This document shows, piece by piece, positions 1 to 9,408 of a DNA stretch of 64,000 bases. Source of the DNA: Roseibium sp. MMSF_3544 (GTDB lineage: Bacteria > Pseudomonadota > Alphaproteobacteria > Rhizobiales > Stappiaceae); the NCBI RefSeq assembly GCF_030732845.1, contig NZ_JASHKA010000002.1, forward strand, positions 1 to 64,000, given 5' to 3'. Made by a program: the position numbers and the translations under genes. Below the pieces are notes generated by a model. It saw only the letters and a list, made by a program, of their open reading frames with translations. It was not told where the DNA came from and ran no database searches. Position 1 is the stretch's first letter; every line of letters begins with the position of its first letter.

Positions 1-42
1 TCTGGCGGTGGCGGCGGCGGTGGCGGTGGCGGCGGTTGGTAA
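1..42 (+). CDS. 3' end of a glycine-rich protein (partial)
   Basis: The first 14 codons read Ser, eleven Gly, Trp and then a TAA stop at 40-42. This is the C-terminal tail of a gene that starts before the window. A poly-glycine tail is typical of some small exported or membrane proteins, but it gives no function. The frame is called only because it is open from the first base and ends in a clean stop 56 bases before the next gene. It could also be a chance reading of a GGN repeat. Confidence 0.45.
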   Translation, partial: SGGGGGGGGGGGW

Positions 43-98
43 TCGCCTGCAACTCACCTAAGCTGAGACAATAGACTGGCGCACAGAAGGGGCGAACG

Positions 99-1319
99 AT
101 GGCAGGCGATACGCTCTCGCTGAACGAGTTTGTGAGTTTCAACCTTGCGATTCTCGTCTATTTTCTGGGCGTCCGGCTCAACAAGAAAATCGCCTTCCTG
201 CGCCACTACAATATTCCTGAACCGGTCTCCGGCGGATTGTTGGTTGCCTTCCTCGCGCTGGTGGTTTTTCTCGTTCTCGGCACGGAAATCGCCTTTTCGC
301 TTCAGTCCCGCGACTATCTGCTTTTTGTGTTTTTCACCACCATTGGCCTGAACGCCAGATTTACCGATCTGGCCAAGGGGGGGAAGCCTCTGCTTGTGCT
401 GCTTTGCCTCACCGTCGGCTACATGGTGCTCCAGAATCTGGTCGGAAGCGGTATCGCGGTGGCGTTGGGGCTACCGGTCGGCTTCGGTCTTCTGGGGGGC
501 ACGATCTCACTGGTCGGCGGGCACGGCACCGCAATTGCCTGGGGGCCGAGGCTTGTCAGCGATTACGGTGTCGTCGGTGCAGTCGAGATTGGGGCAGCGA
601 CGGCGACACTCGGACTGATCGCCGCCAGCTTGCTGGGCGGTCCCGTCGGCAATTATCTGATTGAGCGAAGAGGTGCGAAACCGGACCCGAACAGGCCAGA
701 GGAAGACCCGATGATCGGTATTGAGACCGACAAGGAGATCGGGACCAACGTCACTCATACGGGCCTGATGAGATCCATTCTCGTTCTCAACATTGCGATT
801 GCGCTTGGCGTTGCGCTGCAAGAAGCGCTCAAGACCGGGATCGGACTGGACCTTCCTGTTTTCGTCACCTGCCTCTTCTGCGGCATCCTGCTGTCCAATT
901 CGGTTCCGCTCGTCTTTCGTAAAATGACCTGGCCGGCCCGAAGCCGGTCGCTAGCGGTCATTTCCGACCTTGCGCTCGGGATCTTCCTGACAATGTCGCT
1001 CATGAGCCTGCAATTGTGGACGATCGCCGGGCTGGCCGGCCCGATGATGCTGATCCTCGTCACGCAGATCGTTGTTGCCGCGCTGTTCATCATCCTGGTG
1101 CTGTTCCCCCTTATGGGCAGGGACTACAACGCTGCCGTGCTCGGGTCCGGGTTTGCGGGATTTGCGCTGGGCGCCACGCCGACCGCGATTGCCAATATGA
1201 CCGCGGTCACAAAGCGTTACGGACCGTCGACCCAGGCCTTCCTGATCCTGCCGTTGGTCTCGGCCTTTTTCGTCGACCTGGCCAATGCAGTCATTATTCT
1301 CTTGTTTTTGGGTAGATAA
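99..1319 (+). CDS. gltS: Sodium/glutamate symporter GltS
   Basis: The 406-residue product is a polytopic inner-membrane protein of the GltS family (ESS family), which imports glutamate with sodium; the E. coli protein has 401 residues. It starts with a membrane segment containing FNLAILVYFLGVRLNKKIAF and the conserved IPEPVSGGLL. The family's paired glycine-rich loops are visible as LLGGTISLVGGHGTAIAWGP near residue 135 and GFAGFALGATPTAIANM near residue 355. A hydrophilic loop (about residues 188-225) separates the two halves. The ATG follows AGAAGGGGCGAACG. It is a single gene with no obvious operon partner; the next gene converges from the right with a 9-base gap. The family call is firm; the substrate is taken from the family. 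Confidence 0.93.
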   Translation: MAGDTLSLNEFVSFNLAILVYFLGVRLNKKIAFLRHYNIPEPVSGGLLVAFLALVVFLVLGTEIAFSLQSRDYLLFVFFTTIGLNARFTDLAKGGKPLLVLLCLTVGYMVLQNLVGSGIAVALGLPVGFGLLGGTISLVGGHGTAIAWGPRLVSDYGVVGAVEIGAATATLGLIAASLLGGPVGNYLIERRGAKPDPNRPEEDPMIGIETDKEIGTNVTHTGLMRSILVLNIAIALGVALQEALKTGIGLDLPVFVTCLFCGILLSNSVPLVFRKMTWPARSRSLAVISDLALGIFLTMSLMSLQLWTIAGLAGPMMLILVTQIVVAALFIILVLFPLMGRDYNAAVLGSGFAGFALGATPTAIANMTAVTKRYGPSTQAFLILPLVSAFFVDLANAVIILLFLGR

Positions 1320-1328
1320 CCGGACGGG

Positions 1329-2909
1329 TCAGGCGACGTTGGTATGTTCTGAAAACGGCAACTGGCCATCGGCCTGAGAGCGGAGCAGGTCTGCAGCCTC
1401 TTCTGCTGAAACCGCCCTGGCGTAGAGAAAACCCTGGCCGTAGTGACAGCCATTTGAACTCAGGGCTTCATGCACCTCACCGCGTTCGACACCTTCAGCG
1501 ACCGCATCGATGTCGAGCCCTCTGGACAGGACCAGAACGGCTTCCACGATGGCCGCGCACTGCTTGTCTGTTAGCATGCGTTCGGTGAAGGATTTGTCGA
1601 TCTTCACTTTCTTGATCGGAAAGTCCCTCAAGTAGCTCAATGAGGAGTGGCCGGCCCCGAAATCGTCGAGTGCGATGGTGATCCCGGTCTCGGTCAGTTC
1701 GCTCAAGATACGTTTTGCGGCTTCGGGGTTTTTGACCAGCGATGTTTCCGTGATCTCCAGCACCAGGCGGCTGGCAGGAAAGCCGCAGCTTTCCAGGATG
1801 GATTGGATCTGTGTCGGCAGTGCTGGATCCTGAAGCTGCACCGGAGAAAGATTGAAGGAAAGATAAAGCTCTTCCGGCCAGCTCTGAGCAACCTTGCAGG
1901 CGCCTGCGAGCAGATGACGTGTCAGCTCGGAGATGATGCCGCAGTCTTCAGCGATCGGTATGAATTGCGTCGGCGGCACGTTGCCAAAATCGCTGTCCGA
2001 CCAGCGGGCCAATGCTTCAAACCCAGCGATCCGCCCTTTATCCATGTCCAGGATGGGCTGGTAGTGCACCTTGACCTCTTCATCCTCGATCGCACGACGC
2101 AGTCTCTGCTCCAGAAGTGTCCGGTGCAGGATCGACGCATCCATGTCCACTTCGAAGAAACGGTAGGTGGACCGGCCGGAGGATTTGGCGCGGTAAAGTG
2201 CAATGTCTGCACGCCGCAAAAGCTCGGTGATTGCGTGTCCGTCATAGGGATAAAGCGCAATGCCGATGCCGGTGCCGATGGAGATCTGGCGTTCGCCGAA
2301 TTCGAAGCGGTCACTGATGCGCGTCAACAGCCTGCGGGCGAAGCCGGATGCCTCCGACTTGTCCTGGAAGACGGGTGACACCAGGGCGAATTCGTCACCG
2401 CCGAGGCGCGCAACGATACCATCCTTGCCGACGATTTCTGCGAGGCGGTCGGCAAAGCTGCGCAGCAGGTTGTCACCGAATGCGTGGCCATAGACATCGT
2501 TGATCGGTTTGAACCCGTCGAGGTCAAGCATCATGACAGCGCGAAAGTGGTCCTGTTTCACATCGCGGCTGAGATCGTTGAACGCTTCCAGAAGACGCCG
2601 GCGGTTGGGCAGGCCTGTCAGCGCGTCGTGCTGGGCCATGGCGAGCGCTTCGGAATGTTCAGAAGAACGTGCGTTCAGTTCCTTGCGAAGCCGCCGGGTT
2701 GCCCAAAGCCCGTAAAGCAGACCGACAAGGGCAATGGCCATGAAAAGGCCTGTCGCGGCATCGTAGATCAGGTGGCTGCTGTCTTCGCGATTGTCTTGAA
2801 GCAGGCGCGGGATGAAGTTCAACACGGCATAGCTTACTATTACCGCGGCGATAAGCGCGGCCAGAGGGCGTGCCATGATGCGACCGCCTGCGGCTACCCG
2901 GTTGATCAC
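1329..2909 (-). CDS. Membrane-bound GGDEF/EAL cyclic-di-GMP enzyme
   Basis: The 526-residue protein has two N-terminal membrane segments (about 13-36 and 49-70), a GGDEF domain (about 90-250) and an EAL domain (about 268-512). Both catalytic signatures look intact. In the cyclase these are LDLDGFKPIND and RLGGDEF (GGDEF at 170-174). In the phosphodiesterase they are FEALARW (EAL at 298-300), the Asn of SFNLSP, and ALDDFGAGHSS at 415-420. It could therefore both make and break c-di-GMP at the membrane. No separate sensor domain is visible; the short periplasmic loop between the membrane segments is the only candidate. The start is a GTG preceded by GGGACG; an in-frame ATG 33 bases downstream (2876) is possible but has no Shine-Dalgarno sequence. 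Confidence 0.93.
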   Translation of the reverse strand: MINRVAAGGRIMARPLAALIAAVIVSYAVLNFIPRLLQDNREDSSHLIYDAATGLFMAIALVGLLYGLWATRRLRKELNARSSEHSEALAMAQHDALTGLPNRRRLLEAFNDLSRDVKQDHFRAVMMLDLDGFKPINDVYGHAFGDNLLRSFADRLAEIVGKDGIVARLGGDEFALVSPVFQDKSEASGFARRLLTRISDRFEFGERQISIGTGIGIALYPYDGHAITELLRRADIALYRAKSSGRSTYRFFEVDMDASILHRTLLEQRLRRAIEDEEVKVHYQPILDMDKGRIAGFEALARWSDSDFGNVPPTQFIPIAEDCGIISELTRHLLAGACKVAQSWPEELYLSFNLSPVQLQDPALPTQIQSILESCGFPASRLVLEITETSLVKNPEAAKRILSELTETGITIALDDFGAGHSSLSYLRDFPIKKVKIDKSFTERMLTDKQCAAIVEAVLVLSRGLDIDAVAEGVERGEVHEALSSNGCHYGQGFLYARAVSAEEAADLLRSQADGQLPFSEHTNVA

Positions 2910-3130
2910 GTATTTCGTCCCGTTACAACTAACTACTTTGTAAGTTCAATACTTTCGCATGTATTCCTTGAAGAAGAGTGAAGCAAAGCTCTGCTAAATA
3001 ATTGGTATTTGTGCCGAGGGTGGCGGCCGTGATGAATTCGGGAAAAGGGGTGACAAGAGGCTGCTGACTTGCTAACGGACGCACTGCTGTTTCCAGACCC
3101 ATTCCACCAAGACCGAAGGCCCAGATTTCC

Positions 3131-5218
3131 ATGCCCGATCTTCTGCTTGAACTGTTCAGCGAAGAAATTCCGGCCCGTATGCAACGCAAGGCGGCCGAAG
3201 ACCTCAAATCGCTTGTGACCAATGCTTTGGTGGAGGCGGGCTTGCCGTATGAGGGCGCCAAGGCTTTTGCCACACCGCGGCGCCTTGCCTTGCATGTTGC
3301 CGGCGTTCCGGCAGGCTCGGCTGCGACTCGCGAGGAACGTAAAGGGCCCCGAGTCGGCGCGCCGGACAAAGCCGTTGAGGGCTTTCTGCGCGGCGCCGGG
3401 CTTTCTTCCATTGACGACGCGAGCATTCAGAACGATCCGAAAAAGGGCGACTTCTATGTTGCCGTGATTGAAAAGCCGGGTCGGTCCGCACTCGACATCA
3501 TTGCCGAATTCATGCCTGGCATCCTGCGCGGATTCCCGTGGCCGAAATCCATGCGCTGGGGGGCAACACCCACGCGTTGGGTGCGTCCGCTGCATTCAAT
3601 CGTCGCGACATTCGGTCCGGAAACGGAAGAACCCGACGTGGTCCCATTCGAATTCGATGGCATCAGATCAGGCAATTCGACGCGCGGCCACCGTTTCCTG
3701 GCCGATGAAGCGTTCGACGTGCGCCGCTTTGACGACTATGCAACCGGATTGGAAAAGCACAAGGTCGTGCTGGAAGCTGACCGGCGCAAGCAGATCATTC
3801 TGAATGACGCCAAGGACCGTGCTCTCGCGCTGGGACTGGAACTGGTGGAAGATCCCGGGCTTCTGGAGGAAGTTGCCGGTCTCGTGGAGTGGCCGGTTGT
3901 TCTGACTGGAAGTTTCGACGAGGACTTTCTGGACATTCCGGACGAGTGCATTCAGCTCACCATTCGCGTCAATCAAAAGTGCTTCGTTCTCAAGAACCCG
4001 GCAACGGGGCGCCTTGCCAACCGGTTCGTGCTGGTCTCGAATATCGTTGCCGACGACGGTGGCAAACTGATTGTGGCGGGCAACGAGAAGGTCATTCGGG
4101 CACGCCTTTCTGATGCCCGCTTTTTCTGGGAAACGGACCTGAAATCCAAGCTGTCGGACAATCTGCCGAAACTCGATGGCGTGAAGTTCCACGAAAAGCT
4201 TGGCAGCGTCGGCGCAAGGGTGGAACGCCTTATGACGCTTTCCGCAGATCTTGCGCCTGTAGTCGGCGCAGACGCGGAAAAAGCGAAACGGGCCGCCGAA
4301 CTCGCCAAGGCCGATCTCGTGTCCAATATGGTGTTCGAGTTCCCGGAACTTCAGGGACTGATGGGCCGCTACTATGCCGCAGCACAGGGAGAGGACGCAT
4401 CGGTCGCGACTGCGATCGAGGAACACTACAAGCCCCAGGGACCAAGCGACAGCGTGCCGACCGACCCGGTCGCCGTCAGCGTCGCCCTCGCCGAAAAGCT
4501 GGACCTGCTCGCAGGCTTCTGGGCCATTGACGAAAAACCGACGGGCTCCAAGGACCCCTATGCTCTGCGCCGCGCCGCACTCGGCGTGATCCGGATCATT
4601 CTGGAGAACAATCTCAGGATCAAATTGGGAGATGTGATCCGGGAAGCGCTCGGGCCGATAGAGGTGGAGGTTTCTGACGCCGGTTCGCTGGTCACCGATC
4701 TTCTCTCCTTCTTTGGAGACCGACTGAAGGTGCACCTGAAGGACGAGGGCGCACGTCACGACCTGATCGATGCGGTTTTCGCGCTGGACGGCCAGGACGA
4801 TCTCCTGATGGTGGTCAAGCGCGTCGAAGCGCTCGGCAGCTTCGTGTCGTCGGACGATGGCGCCAATCTGCTTGCAGGATACAAGCGCGCGGTCAACATC
4901 CTGAAAGCGGAAGAAAAGAAGGACGGTGCTCCAGTCAGCGGCAAACCGCACGCCGATCATTTCCGCGAGCAGGCGGAGATTGACCTTGCGTCCGCGATCG
5001 ACACGGCTCGTGCCGAAGCTGCCGAAGCGGTTGCTGCCGAGAATTTCGAGGGCGCCATGGAAGCTCTTTCGAAACTGAGGGCTCCGGTCGACCGCTTCTT
5101 TGAGGATATTCTGGTCAATGCCGATGACCCGGCGCTCAGGATGAACCGCCTGCAATTGCTCGGCGAAATCCGCGACGCGACCCACGTCGTTGCCGATTTC
5201 TCAAAAGTGGCCGGTTGA
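3131..5218 (+). CDS. glyS: Glycine--tRNA ligase beta subunit
   Basis: The 695-residue product matches the beta subunit of the bacterial alpha2beta2 glycyl-tRNA synthetase (E. coli GlyS is 689 residues). It opens with [18 protein letters not shown], the conserved start of the family. The mid-region WPKSMRWG and the later [17 protein letters not shown] are family hallmarks. The C-terminal part is the anticodon-binding-like DALR domain. The beta subunit charges tRNA only together with GlyQ, which is not in the window. glyQ is usually next to glyS, so it is probably upstream of base 1, separated by gltS and the c-di-GMP gene. The ATG at 3131 gives the expected N-terminus. Confidence 0.97.
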   Translation: MPDLLLELFSEEIPARMQRKAAEDLKSLVTNALVEAGLPYEGAKAFATPRRLALHVAGVPAGSAATREERKGPRVGAPDKAVEGFLRGAGLSSIDDASIQNDPKKGDFYVAVIEKPGRSALDIIAEFMPGILRGFPWPKSMRWGATPTRWVRPLHSIVATFGPETEEPDVVPFEFDGIRSGNSTRGHRFLADEAFDVRRFDDYATGLEKHKVVLEADRRKQIILNDAKDRALALGLELVEDPGLLEEVAGLVEWPVVLTGSFDEDFLDIPDECIQLTIRVNQKCFVLKNPATGRLANRFVLVSNIVADDGGKLIVAGNEKVIRARLSDARFFWETDLKSKLSDNLPKLDGVKFHEKLGSVGARVERLMTLSADLAPVVGADAEKAKRAAELAKADLVSNMVFEFPELQGLMGRYYAAAQGEDASVATAIEEHYKPQGPSDSVPTDPVAVSVALAEKLDLLAGFWAIDEKPTGSKDPYALRRAALGVIRIILENNLRIKLGDVIREALGPIEVEVSDAGSLVTDLLSFFGDRLKVHLKDEGARHDLIDAVFALDGQDDLLMVVKRVEALGSFVSSDDGANLLAGYKRAVNILKAEEKKDGAPVSGKPHADHFREQAEIDLASAIDTARAEAAEAVAAENFEGAMEALSKLRAPVDRFFEDILVNADDPALRMNRLQLLGEIRDATHVVADFSKVAG

Positions 5219-5270
5219 GCTGATCACGGTGCACGTTGAAATGCCGATCTGATCGGCGCGGGAGGTTACA

Positions 5271-5750
5271 TTGCCGATCGAGATCCGAACCGCTTCGACG
5301 CAAGACACAGACAATATGGCTCTGCTGATCAACCGGATCATTTCAATTGGTGGTACGACGGGCTATCGGGAACCGTTCGACGCGCAGAAAATCAGAAGCG
5401 AATTTCTGCCACCGAACCTCGGCATATGCTGTCACGTGGCTGTCGACGAACAAGGCTGTCGGGGATTTCAGGCACTGTTGTGGTGCGATCCGGAGTGGGA
5501 AGGCGATCACAAGTTGCCTGCAGATTGGGCGGTGATCGCAACCTATGTCGATCCCGACGCGCACGGCCAGGGAATTGGTCGCAAGTTGTTCGCACGCACA
5601 GCGGCTGCGGCAACGCATGCCGGCGTGCGTTTTATCGATGCGACAATCCGCAGGGAAAACAGCGGCGGGTTGGCATATTACGGCAGCATGGGTTTTGCGG
5701 AATATCGTTCCACTGACGAAGCGGTTTCAAAGCGCTTCGCACCGGGCTAA
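5271..5750 (+). CDS. GNAT family N-acetyltransferase
   Basis: This 159-residue cytoplasmic protein has the GNAT fold signature. The acetyl-CoA pyrophosphate-binding loop is visible as DPDAHGQGIGRKLFARTAAA (Q/RxxGxG/A). It is followed by the late motif RRENSGGLAYYGSMGFAEY, typical of motif B. It transfers an acetyl group from acetyl-CoA to an unknown amine; the closest kinds are phosphinothricin-type acetyltransferases, but I cannot assign a substrate. The start is a TTG preceded by GGGAGGTTACA, a strong ribosome-binding site at the right distance, which decides the start. It lies 52 bases after glyS and may be read through from it. Confidence 0.88.
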   Translation: MPIEIRTASTQDTDNMALLINRIISIGGTTGYREPFDAQKIRSEFLPPNLGICCHVAVDEQGCRGFQALLWCDPEWEGDHKLPADWAVIATYVDPDAHGQGIGRKLFARTAAAATHAGVRFIDATIRRENSGGLAYYGSMGFAEYRSTDEAVSKRFAPG

Positions 5751-5806
5751 GCGCTTCTTGCAGCGTCGTCCGGGGAGACGCATAACCGCTTGCCGCTGTT
5801 CGCCGC

Positions 5807-6532
5807 TTACTGCAAGTTCCGGCTAACGGTCAGATACCCGCGTGTTTTGCCGTCATTGTCCTTGTCGACCGTATTCATGGCGTCGAACAGCGTTGCGGCA
5901 TCGACCCAGACCGGCGGATATTTGTAGCGCGCGACATCAAGGATCAGGAAACGGTCCGTGTCCTCGTCATAGGCCGCCAACGGCGAGTGGTGTCCGCCGG
6001 TCTCCTGACCGATGGACTTGCGCAGGTAATTGACGATCACGAAATTGTCGTCCTTTTCCAGGAGGTCGATCGCAGTCTGGCGAAAGGTGTCCGGATCGGA
6101 ATCCGCTGCGTGAACGATATTGACGTCAAGGTCGTGCGCCGCGAAAACGCCGCCAAGTTCATCAAGTGTCATCCCGTAGGGCGGATTGACAATTGCTTCC
6201 GCCGGCTTCACCGAAGCGGCCGCCGGAGTGAAAATATTCTTCTGGTCGAACATCCCGAGCCCAAGCGTCATTTTCGAGGCTGGGCGTGGCACATTCAACG
6301 CATTCAGGACCATCGCGATGGTCGCCGGACCGCAATAGGCGGGATTGTCCTGGGTCGTGAAATGAATGCTCAGGGGGAAATAGTCGTTGTTCGCCTCAGC
6401 GCCTATCAGCAAAGACTGACCCTCCGGACTCGTCAGGTCGATCAGGCTGTCCGGCAGCGGCTTCGTCTGTGCATGCGCATGGGACAAACAGATAAGCGTT
6501 GCAGCCGCAATTTTCAGGGCAATCCGGTACAT
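5807..6532 (-). CDS. Exported phytochelatin synthase-like peptidase
   Basis: The 241-residue protein has a cleavable signal peptide ending at AHA-QT near residue 22, then one phytochelatin synthase domain (papain-like fold). The three catalytic positions of the family can be seen: Cys in AYCGPATIAMVLNAL (near 69), His in GGHHSPLAAYDED (near 180) and Asp in RFLILDVARYKYPP (near 198). Bacterial half-length members mainly hydrolyse glutathione to gamma-glutamylcysteine and make phytochelatins poorly. A signal peptide puts this one in the periplasm. It lacks the Cys-rich C-terminal domain of plant enzymes. The flanking genes run towards it on one side and with it on the other, and there is no metal-resistance context. 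Confidence 0.86.
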   Translation of the reverse strand: MYRIALKIAAATLICLSHAHAQTKPLPDSLIDLTSPEGQSLLIGAEANNDYFPLSIHFTTQDNPAYCGPATIAMVLNALNVPRPASKMTLGLGMFDQKNIFTPAAASVKPAEAIVNPPYGMTLDELGGVFAAHDLDVNIVHAADSDPDTFRQTAIDLLEKDDNFVIVNYLRKSIGQETGGHHSPLAAYDEDTDRFLILDVARYKYPPVWVDAATLFDAMNTVDKDNDGKTRGYLTVSRNLQ

Positions 6533-6664
6533 GACATTCCTCCCTGTTGGTGAGAACCGACAAGGCGAATGTTAGCAGGGCCGCCCCGGAAACGGCATTA
6601 GATTTCCCTTACGGAATTTATTGCCAATCAGATATCGGCTCCGCGGAGAAACAACCCCGCGCTA

Positions 6665-7900
6665 TTACTCGGCGGCCTGTTGCGCCAGTCTCGGCACAGG
6701 TTTTTCTTCGATCGGCCAGTGGATGATCGCCGCCAGAATGCCAAGCACGATGCCGCACCACCAGATGGCGTCATAGGATCCTGTCTCGTCATAGAGCCTG
6801 CCACCGAGCCAGACGCCAAGGAACGCGCCGATTTGGTGGGAGAGAAACACGAAGCCGAACAGGGTCGCCATGTAGCGTGGTCCGAACATCACGGCGACGA
6901 GCCCCGATGTTGGCGGCACAGTCGAGAGCCAAAGGAAGCCCATGACACCCGAGAAAATCAGGACGGAGGCCGGTGTGACCGGCAGCATGATGAACGCGAA
7001 AATCGCGATCGCGCGGCCGAGATAGATCAAAGACAGCAAAATCGGCTTCGAGTACCGCCCGCCTATGACGCCGGAGGCCAACGCGCCAAAGACGTTGCAA
7101 AGCCCGATGATTGCAATCGCCCAGCCTCCCCAGCTTGGATCAAGACCGAGGTCTGCAATGTAGGGTGGGAGATGCACGGTGATGAAGGCGACATGGAAGC
7201 CGCAAACGAAGAAGCCAATGGTCAGGAGTATGAACCCGCGGGTTCCGAAAGCTTCAGAAATGGCGGCCTTCAGGTTTTGGTCAGCGCCCGCGCTGGCGTC
7301 GGTCGGTGCTTCCGACTTGCCCCGAAGCGCTATGGCCAGAAGGGGAATTATTGCAATCAGTCCGGCAAAGATGACCAGTGTGTTTTGCCAACCCATGTGC
7401 TCGATCAGCGTGGCGCCCAAAGGAGCGAAAAGAAACTGTCCAAGCGAGCCCGAGGCCGTGCCAATACCGAAAGCAAGCGAGCGCTGTTCGGGCGAAACAG
7501 ACCGGCCGAAGGCTGCAAGAACCAGCGAGAAGGACGAAAAAGCCACTCCCAGACCGATCAGAACACCGGCAGATACATGAAGCGCCACCGCGCTTTGCGC
7601 ATCAATCATCAAAAGCAGGCCGGCGCAATACATGAGCGCACCCAGCGTCATGCTCTTCCAGGTCCCGAACCGTTCCGCGATCATGCCGGCGAATGGTTGC
7701 CCGATGCCCCACATCAGGTTCTGGATCGCGACAGCGAGCGCGAACAGCTCACGGCTCCAGTCCCTGGCGTCCGTCATGGGTTGAAAGAACAACCCCATCG
7801 CCGACCTGGGCCCGAAGGAAATCAGTGCGATCAAACAGCCGCACACGATTATCAGCGGTACATTTGGGCCGGTGCGGGCTGGAGTGGATGCTGCAGTCAT
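6665..7900 (-). CDS. MFS transporter
   Basis: A 411-residue major facilitator superfamily permease with about 12 membrane segments. The first helix contains VPLIIVCGCLIALISFG. The loop 2-3 region WGIGQPFAGMIAERFGTWK matches the G-x-x-x-D/E-R-x-G motif, and a similar ASGVIGGRYSKP occurs in the second half. The family exports or imports small molecules by proton antiport or symport; the substrate is unknown. The chosen ATG (7898-7900) is preceded by GAGGTCCTTG. The frame stays open to an ATG at 7961-7963, but that start would overlap a perfect palindrome, so it is unlikely. No partner gene is in operon with it. Confidence 0.88.
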   Translation of the reverse strand: MTAASTPARTGPNVPLIIVCGCLIALISFGPRSAMGLFFQPMTDARDWSRELFALAVAIQNLMWGIGQPFAGMIAERFGTWKSMTLGALMYCAGLLLMIDAQSAVALHVSAGVLIGLGVAFSSFSLVLAAFGRSVSPEQRSLAFGIGTASGSLGQFLFAPLGATLIEHMGWQNTLVIFAGLIAIIPLLAIALRGKSEAPTDASAGADQNLKAAISEAFGTRGFILLTIGFFVCGFHVAFITVHLPPYIADLGLDPSWGGWAIAIIGLCNVFGALASGVIGGRYSKPILLSLIYLGRAIAIFAFIMLPVTPASVLIFSGVMGFLWLSTVPPTSGLVAVMFGPRYMATLFGFVFLSHQIGAFLGVWLGGRLYDETGSYDAIWWCGIVLGILAAIIHWPIEEKPVPRLAQQAAE

Positions 7901-7962
7901 CAAGGACCTCATATCGAGAGTTGCCGACAAGATAGCCGCATACTTGAAATGGTAAAACGCCA

Positions 7963-7986
7963 TTTTTTGATCGAAAGATCAAAAAA
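7963..7986. promoter_or_regulatory. Perfect palindrome upstream of the MFS gene (operator candidate)
   Basis: A 10-base inverted repeat, TTTTTTGATC-GAAA-GATCAAAAAA, lies 62 bases upstream of the likely MFS start. The T-run precedes and the A-run follows the stem on both strands, the reverse of a terminator. A dimeric repressor operator is therefore the more natural reading. The regulator is not identifiable from here. Confidence 0.5.
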
Positions 7987-8185
7987 CAGAATGAATTTAT
8001 GTCGCTGAGCGGTTTTTGGCGGGGCGCTAGTGACCGCCTTGGTTAGCTGGCTATGGTGTAGGCAGAAGTGTCAGACGTAACCTGCTGAAAGAAAAAGGGA
8101 AAAATTTAATTTCGGAGATTTGACCGGAAAACGATGGATTTTTGAGCAACATCCGATTATATAAACTCTGAAAGAGCAAAAGGGT

Positions 8186-8210
8186 CTGGGCCATTGCGCC
8201 CGTTTTCTTT
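8186..8210 (+). promoter_or_regulatory. Short hairpin followed by a T-rich run in the nadA leader region
   Basis: The bases GGGC-CATTGC-GCCC are followed by GTTTTCTTTT, resembling a weak intrinsic terminator or attenuator on the plus strand about 80 bases before nadA. The surrounding 7987-8291 region holds no credible gene. The stem is only 4 bp, so this is a weak call. Confidence 0.25.
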
Positions 8211-8220
8211 TGTGGGGTTT

Positions 8221-8270
8221 ATGCTCAGATTGAGTATATTTAGTCTGTGAGCTGAAACGCCGGTTTCAGC
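8221..8270 (+). promoter_or_regulatory. nadA leader: imperfect palindrome and perfect 8-bp hairpin
   Basis: Two dyads lie directly upstream of nadA. The first, ATGCTCAGATTGAGTAT at 8221-8237, is a near-palindrome suited to a dimeric regulator. The second, GCTGAAAC-GCCG-GTTTCAGC at 8251-8270, is a perfect 8-bp stem with a 4-base loop that ends 10 bases before the AGGAGG of nadA. Regulation of nadABC by a NadQ-type repressor is known in alphaproteobacteria and a nadQ-like gene lies at 16.8 kb. That one of these dyads is its operator is my inference. Confidence 0.5.
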
Positions 8271-8291
8271 CTGCTTACAGGAGGGGGCGCC

Positions 8292-9377
8292 ATGACCTTA
8301 GCCCAACAAACAGCCTTTGCGGCGAACGAACCGATTGCGACCGGCCTGACAGCGCTGGAGCGCTACGGACGTGTTGAGCGTCCGGACCTGAGCTATACGC
8401 CGGAAGTCGCCGAGGCGACCGCGCCGATCTACGAGAAGGTCAAGCACATCATTCCCGCGATCGAGTGGCCGGCACTGGCGCCGACCATCCATGCGATCAA
8501 TACGCTGAAGAAAGAGCGTAATGCGGTCATTCTTGCCCATAATTACATGACACCTGACATCTTTCACGGTGTTGCGGATATCTTTGGTGACAGCCTGCAG
8601 CTTGCCATTGAGGCGACGCGGACGGACGCCGAGGTGATTGTTCAGTGTGGCGTGCATTTCATGGCCGAAACTTCCAAGATCCTCAGCCCGGAAAAGACGG
8701 TGCTGATCCCGGATATGCGCGCAGGCTGTTCGCTGGCTGAATCGATCACGGGCGCCGATGTGCGGGCGCTCAGGCAGCGCAATCCCGGGGTGCCGATTAT
8801 CACCTATGTCAACACGTCGGCGGATGTGAAAGCGGAATGCGATATCTGCTGCACGTCTTCCAACGCACTTCAGGTGGTCGAGAGCTTCGGCGTCGACAGG
8901 GTCTTCCTGATCCCGGACAAATACTTGGCCGCCAATGTCGGCAACAAGACCGATGTCGAGGTGCTGATCTGGGACGGTGCCTGTGAGGTGCACGAGCGCT
9001 TCACGGCTGAAGAGCTGCGTGACTACCGCCAGATCGATCCTGACGTGAAAATCATCGCTCACCCGGAATGTCCGCCGGATGTGGTCGCGGAAGCGGACTT
9101 TGCCGGGTCCACCGCGCACATGATCGACTGGGTCAAGACCAAGCGGCCGGAAAAGGTTATGATGGTCACCGAGTGCTCCATGGCGGATAATGTTGCCAGC
9201 GAGACGCCGGATGTGAACTTCATCCGCCCGTGCAACCTGTGCCCGCACATGAAGCGCATCACGCTGGGCAAGATCCTCGACAGCCTTGTCGAGATGAAGG
9301 AAGAGGTAATCGTCGATCCTGCCGTTGCCGATCGTGCCCGTACGGCGGTCGAGCGGATGATCAACTTGAAAATTTGA
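8292..9377 (+). CDS. nadA: Quinolinate synthase A
   Basis: The 361-residue product condenses iminoaspartate with dihydroxyacetone phosphate to quinolinate, the second step of de novo NAD synthesis. Family motifs are clear: [14 protein letters not shown] near residue 77, [28 protein letters not shown] and AHPECPPDV. Three cysteines expected to hold the [4Fe-4S] cluster occur in QCGVHF, ECDICC/AHPEC and RPCNLCPHM. It is cytoplasmic and oxygen sensitive. The ATG follows AGGAGGGGGCGCC, an optimal ribosome-binding site. It is the first gene of nadABC, 105 bases before nadB. Confidence 0.98.
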   Translation: MTLAQQTAFAANEPIATGLTALERYGRVERPDLSYTPEVAEATAPIYEKVKHIIPAIEWPALAPTIHAINTLKKERNAVILAHNYMTPDIFHGVADIFGDSLQLAIEATRTDAEVIVQCGVHFMAETSKILSPEKTVLIPDMRAGCSLAESITGADVRALRQRNPGVPIITYVNTSADVKAECDICCTSSNALQVVESFGVDRVFLIPDKYLAANVGNKTDVEVLIWDGACEVHERFTAEELRDYRQIDPDVKIIAHPECPPDVVAEADFAGSTAHMIDWVKTKRPEKVMMVTECSMADNVASETPDVNFIRPCNLCPHMKRITLGKILDSLVEMKEEVIVDPAVADRARTAVERMINLKI

Positions 9378-9408
9378 CCATCATTGGTGTAATCCGCGCA
9401 ATACGTCT

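Noticed and set aside
2910-3130. glyQ upstream of glyS
   Set aside because: The gap is too short and contains no frame like the alpha subunit; glyQ must be outside the window.
3668-5185. 505-residue minus-strand open frame inside glyS
   Set aside because: It lies wholly opposite a clear glyS; the translation has no family features and arises from GC-rich codon bias.
7963-7986. Terminator reading of the TTTTTTGATC palindrome
   Set aside because: The T-run precedes and the A-run follows the stem, the wrong order on both strands for an intrinsic terminator.
6680-8008. 442-residue plus-strand frame opposite the MFS gene
   Set aside because: The translation is very hydrophilic and Arg/Gln/Glu-rich, the mirror of a membrane protein; the permease on the other strand is unmistakable.
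8298-9248. 316-residue minus-strand frame opposite nadA
   Set aside because: Antisense shadow of a conserved gene; no recognisable domain or start site.
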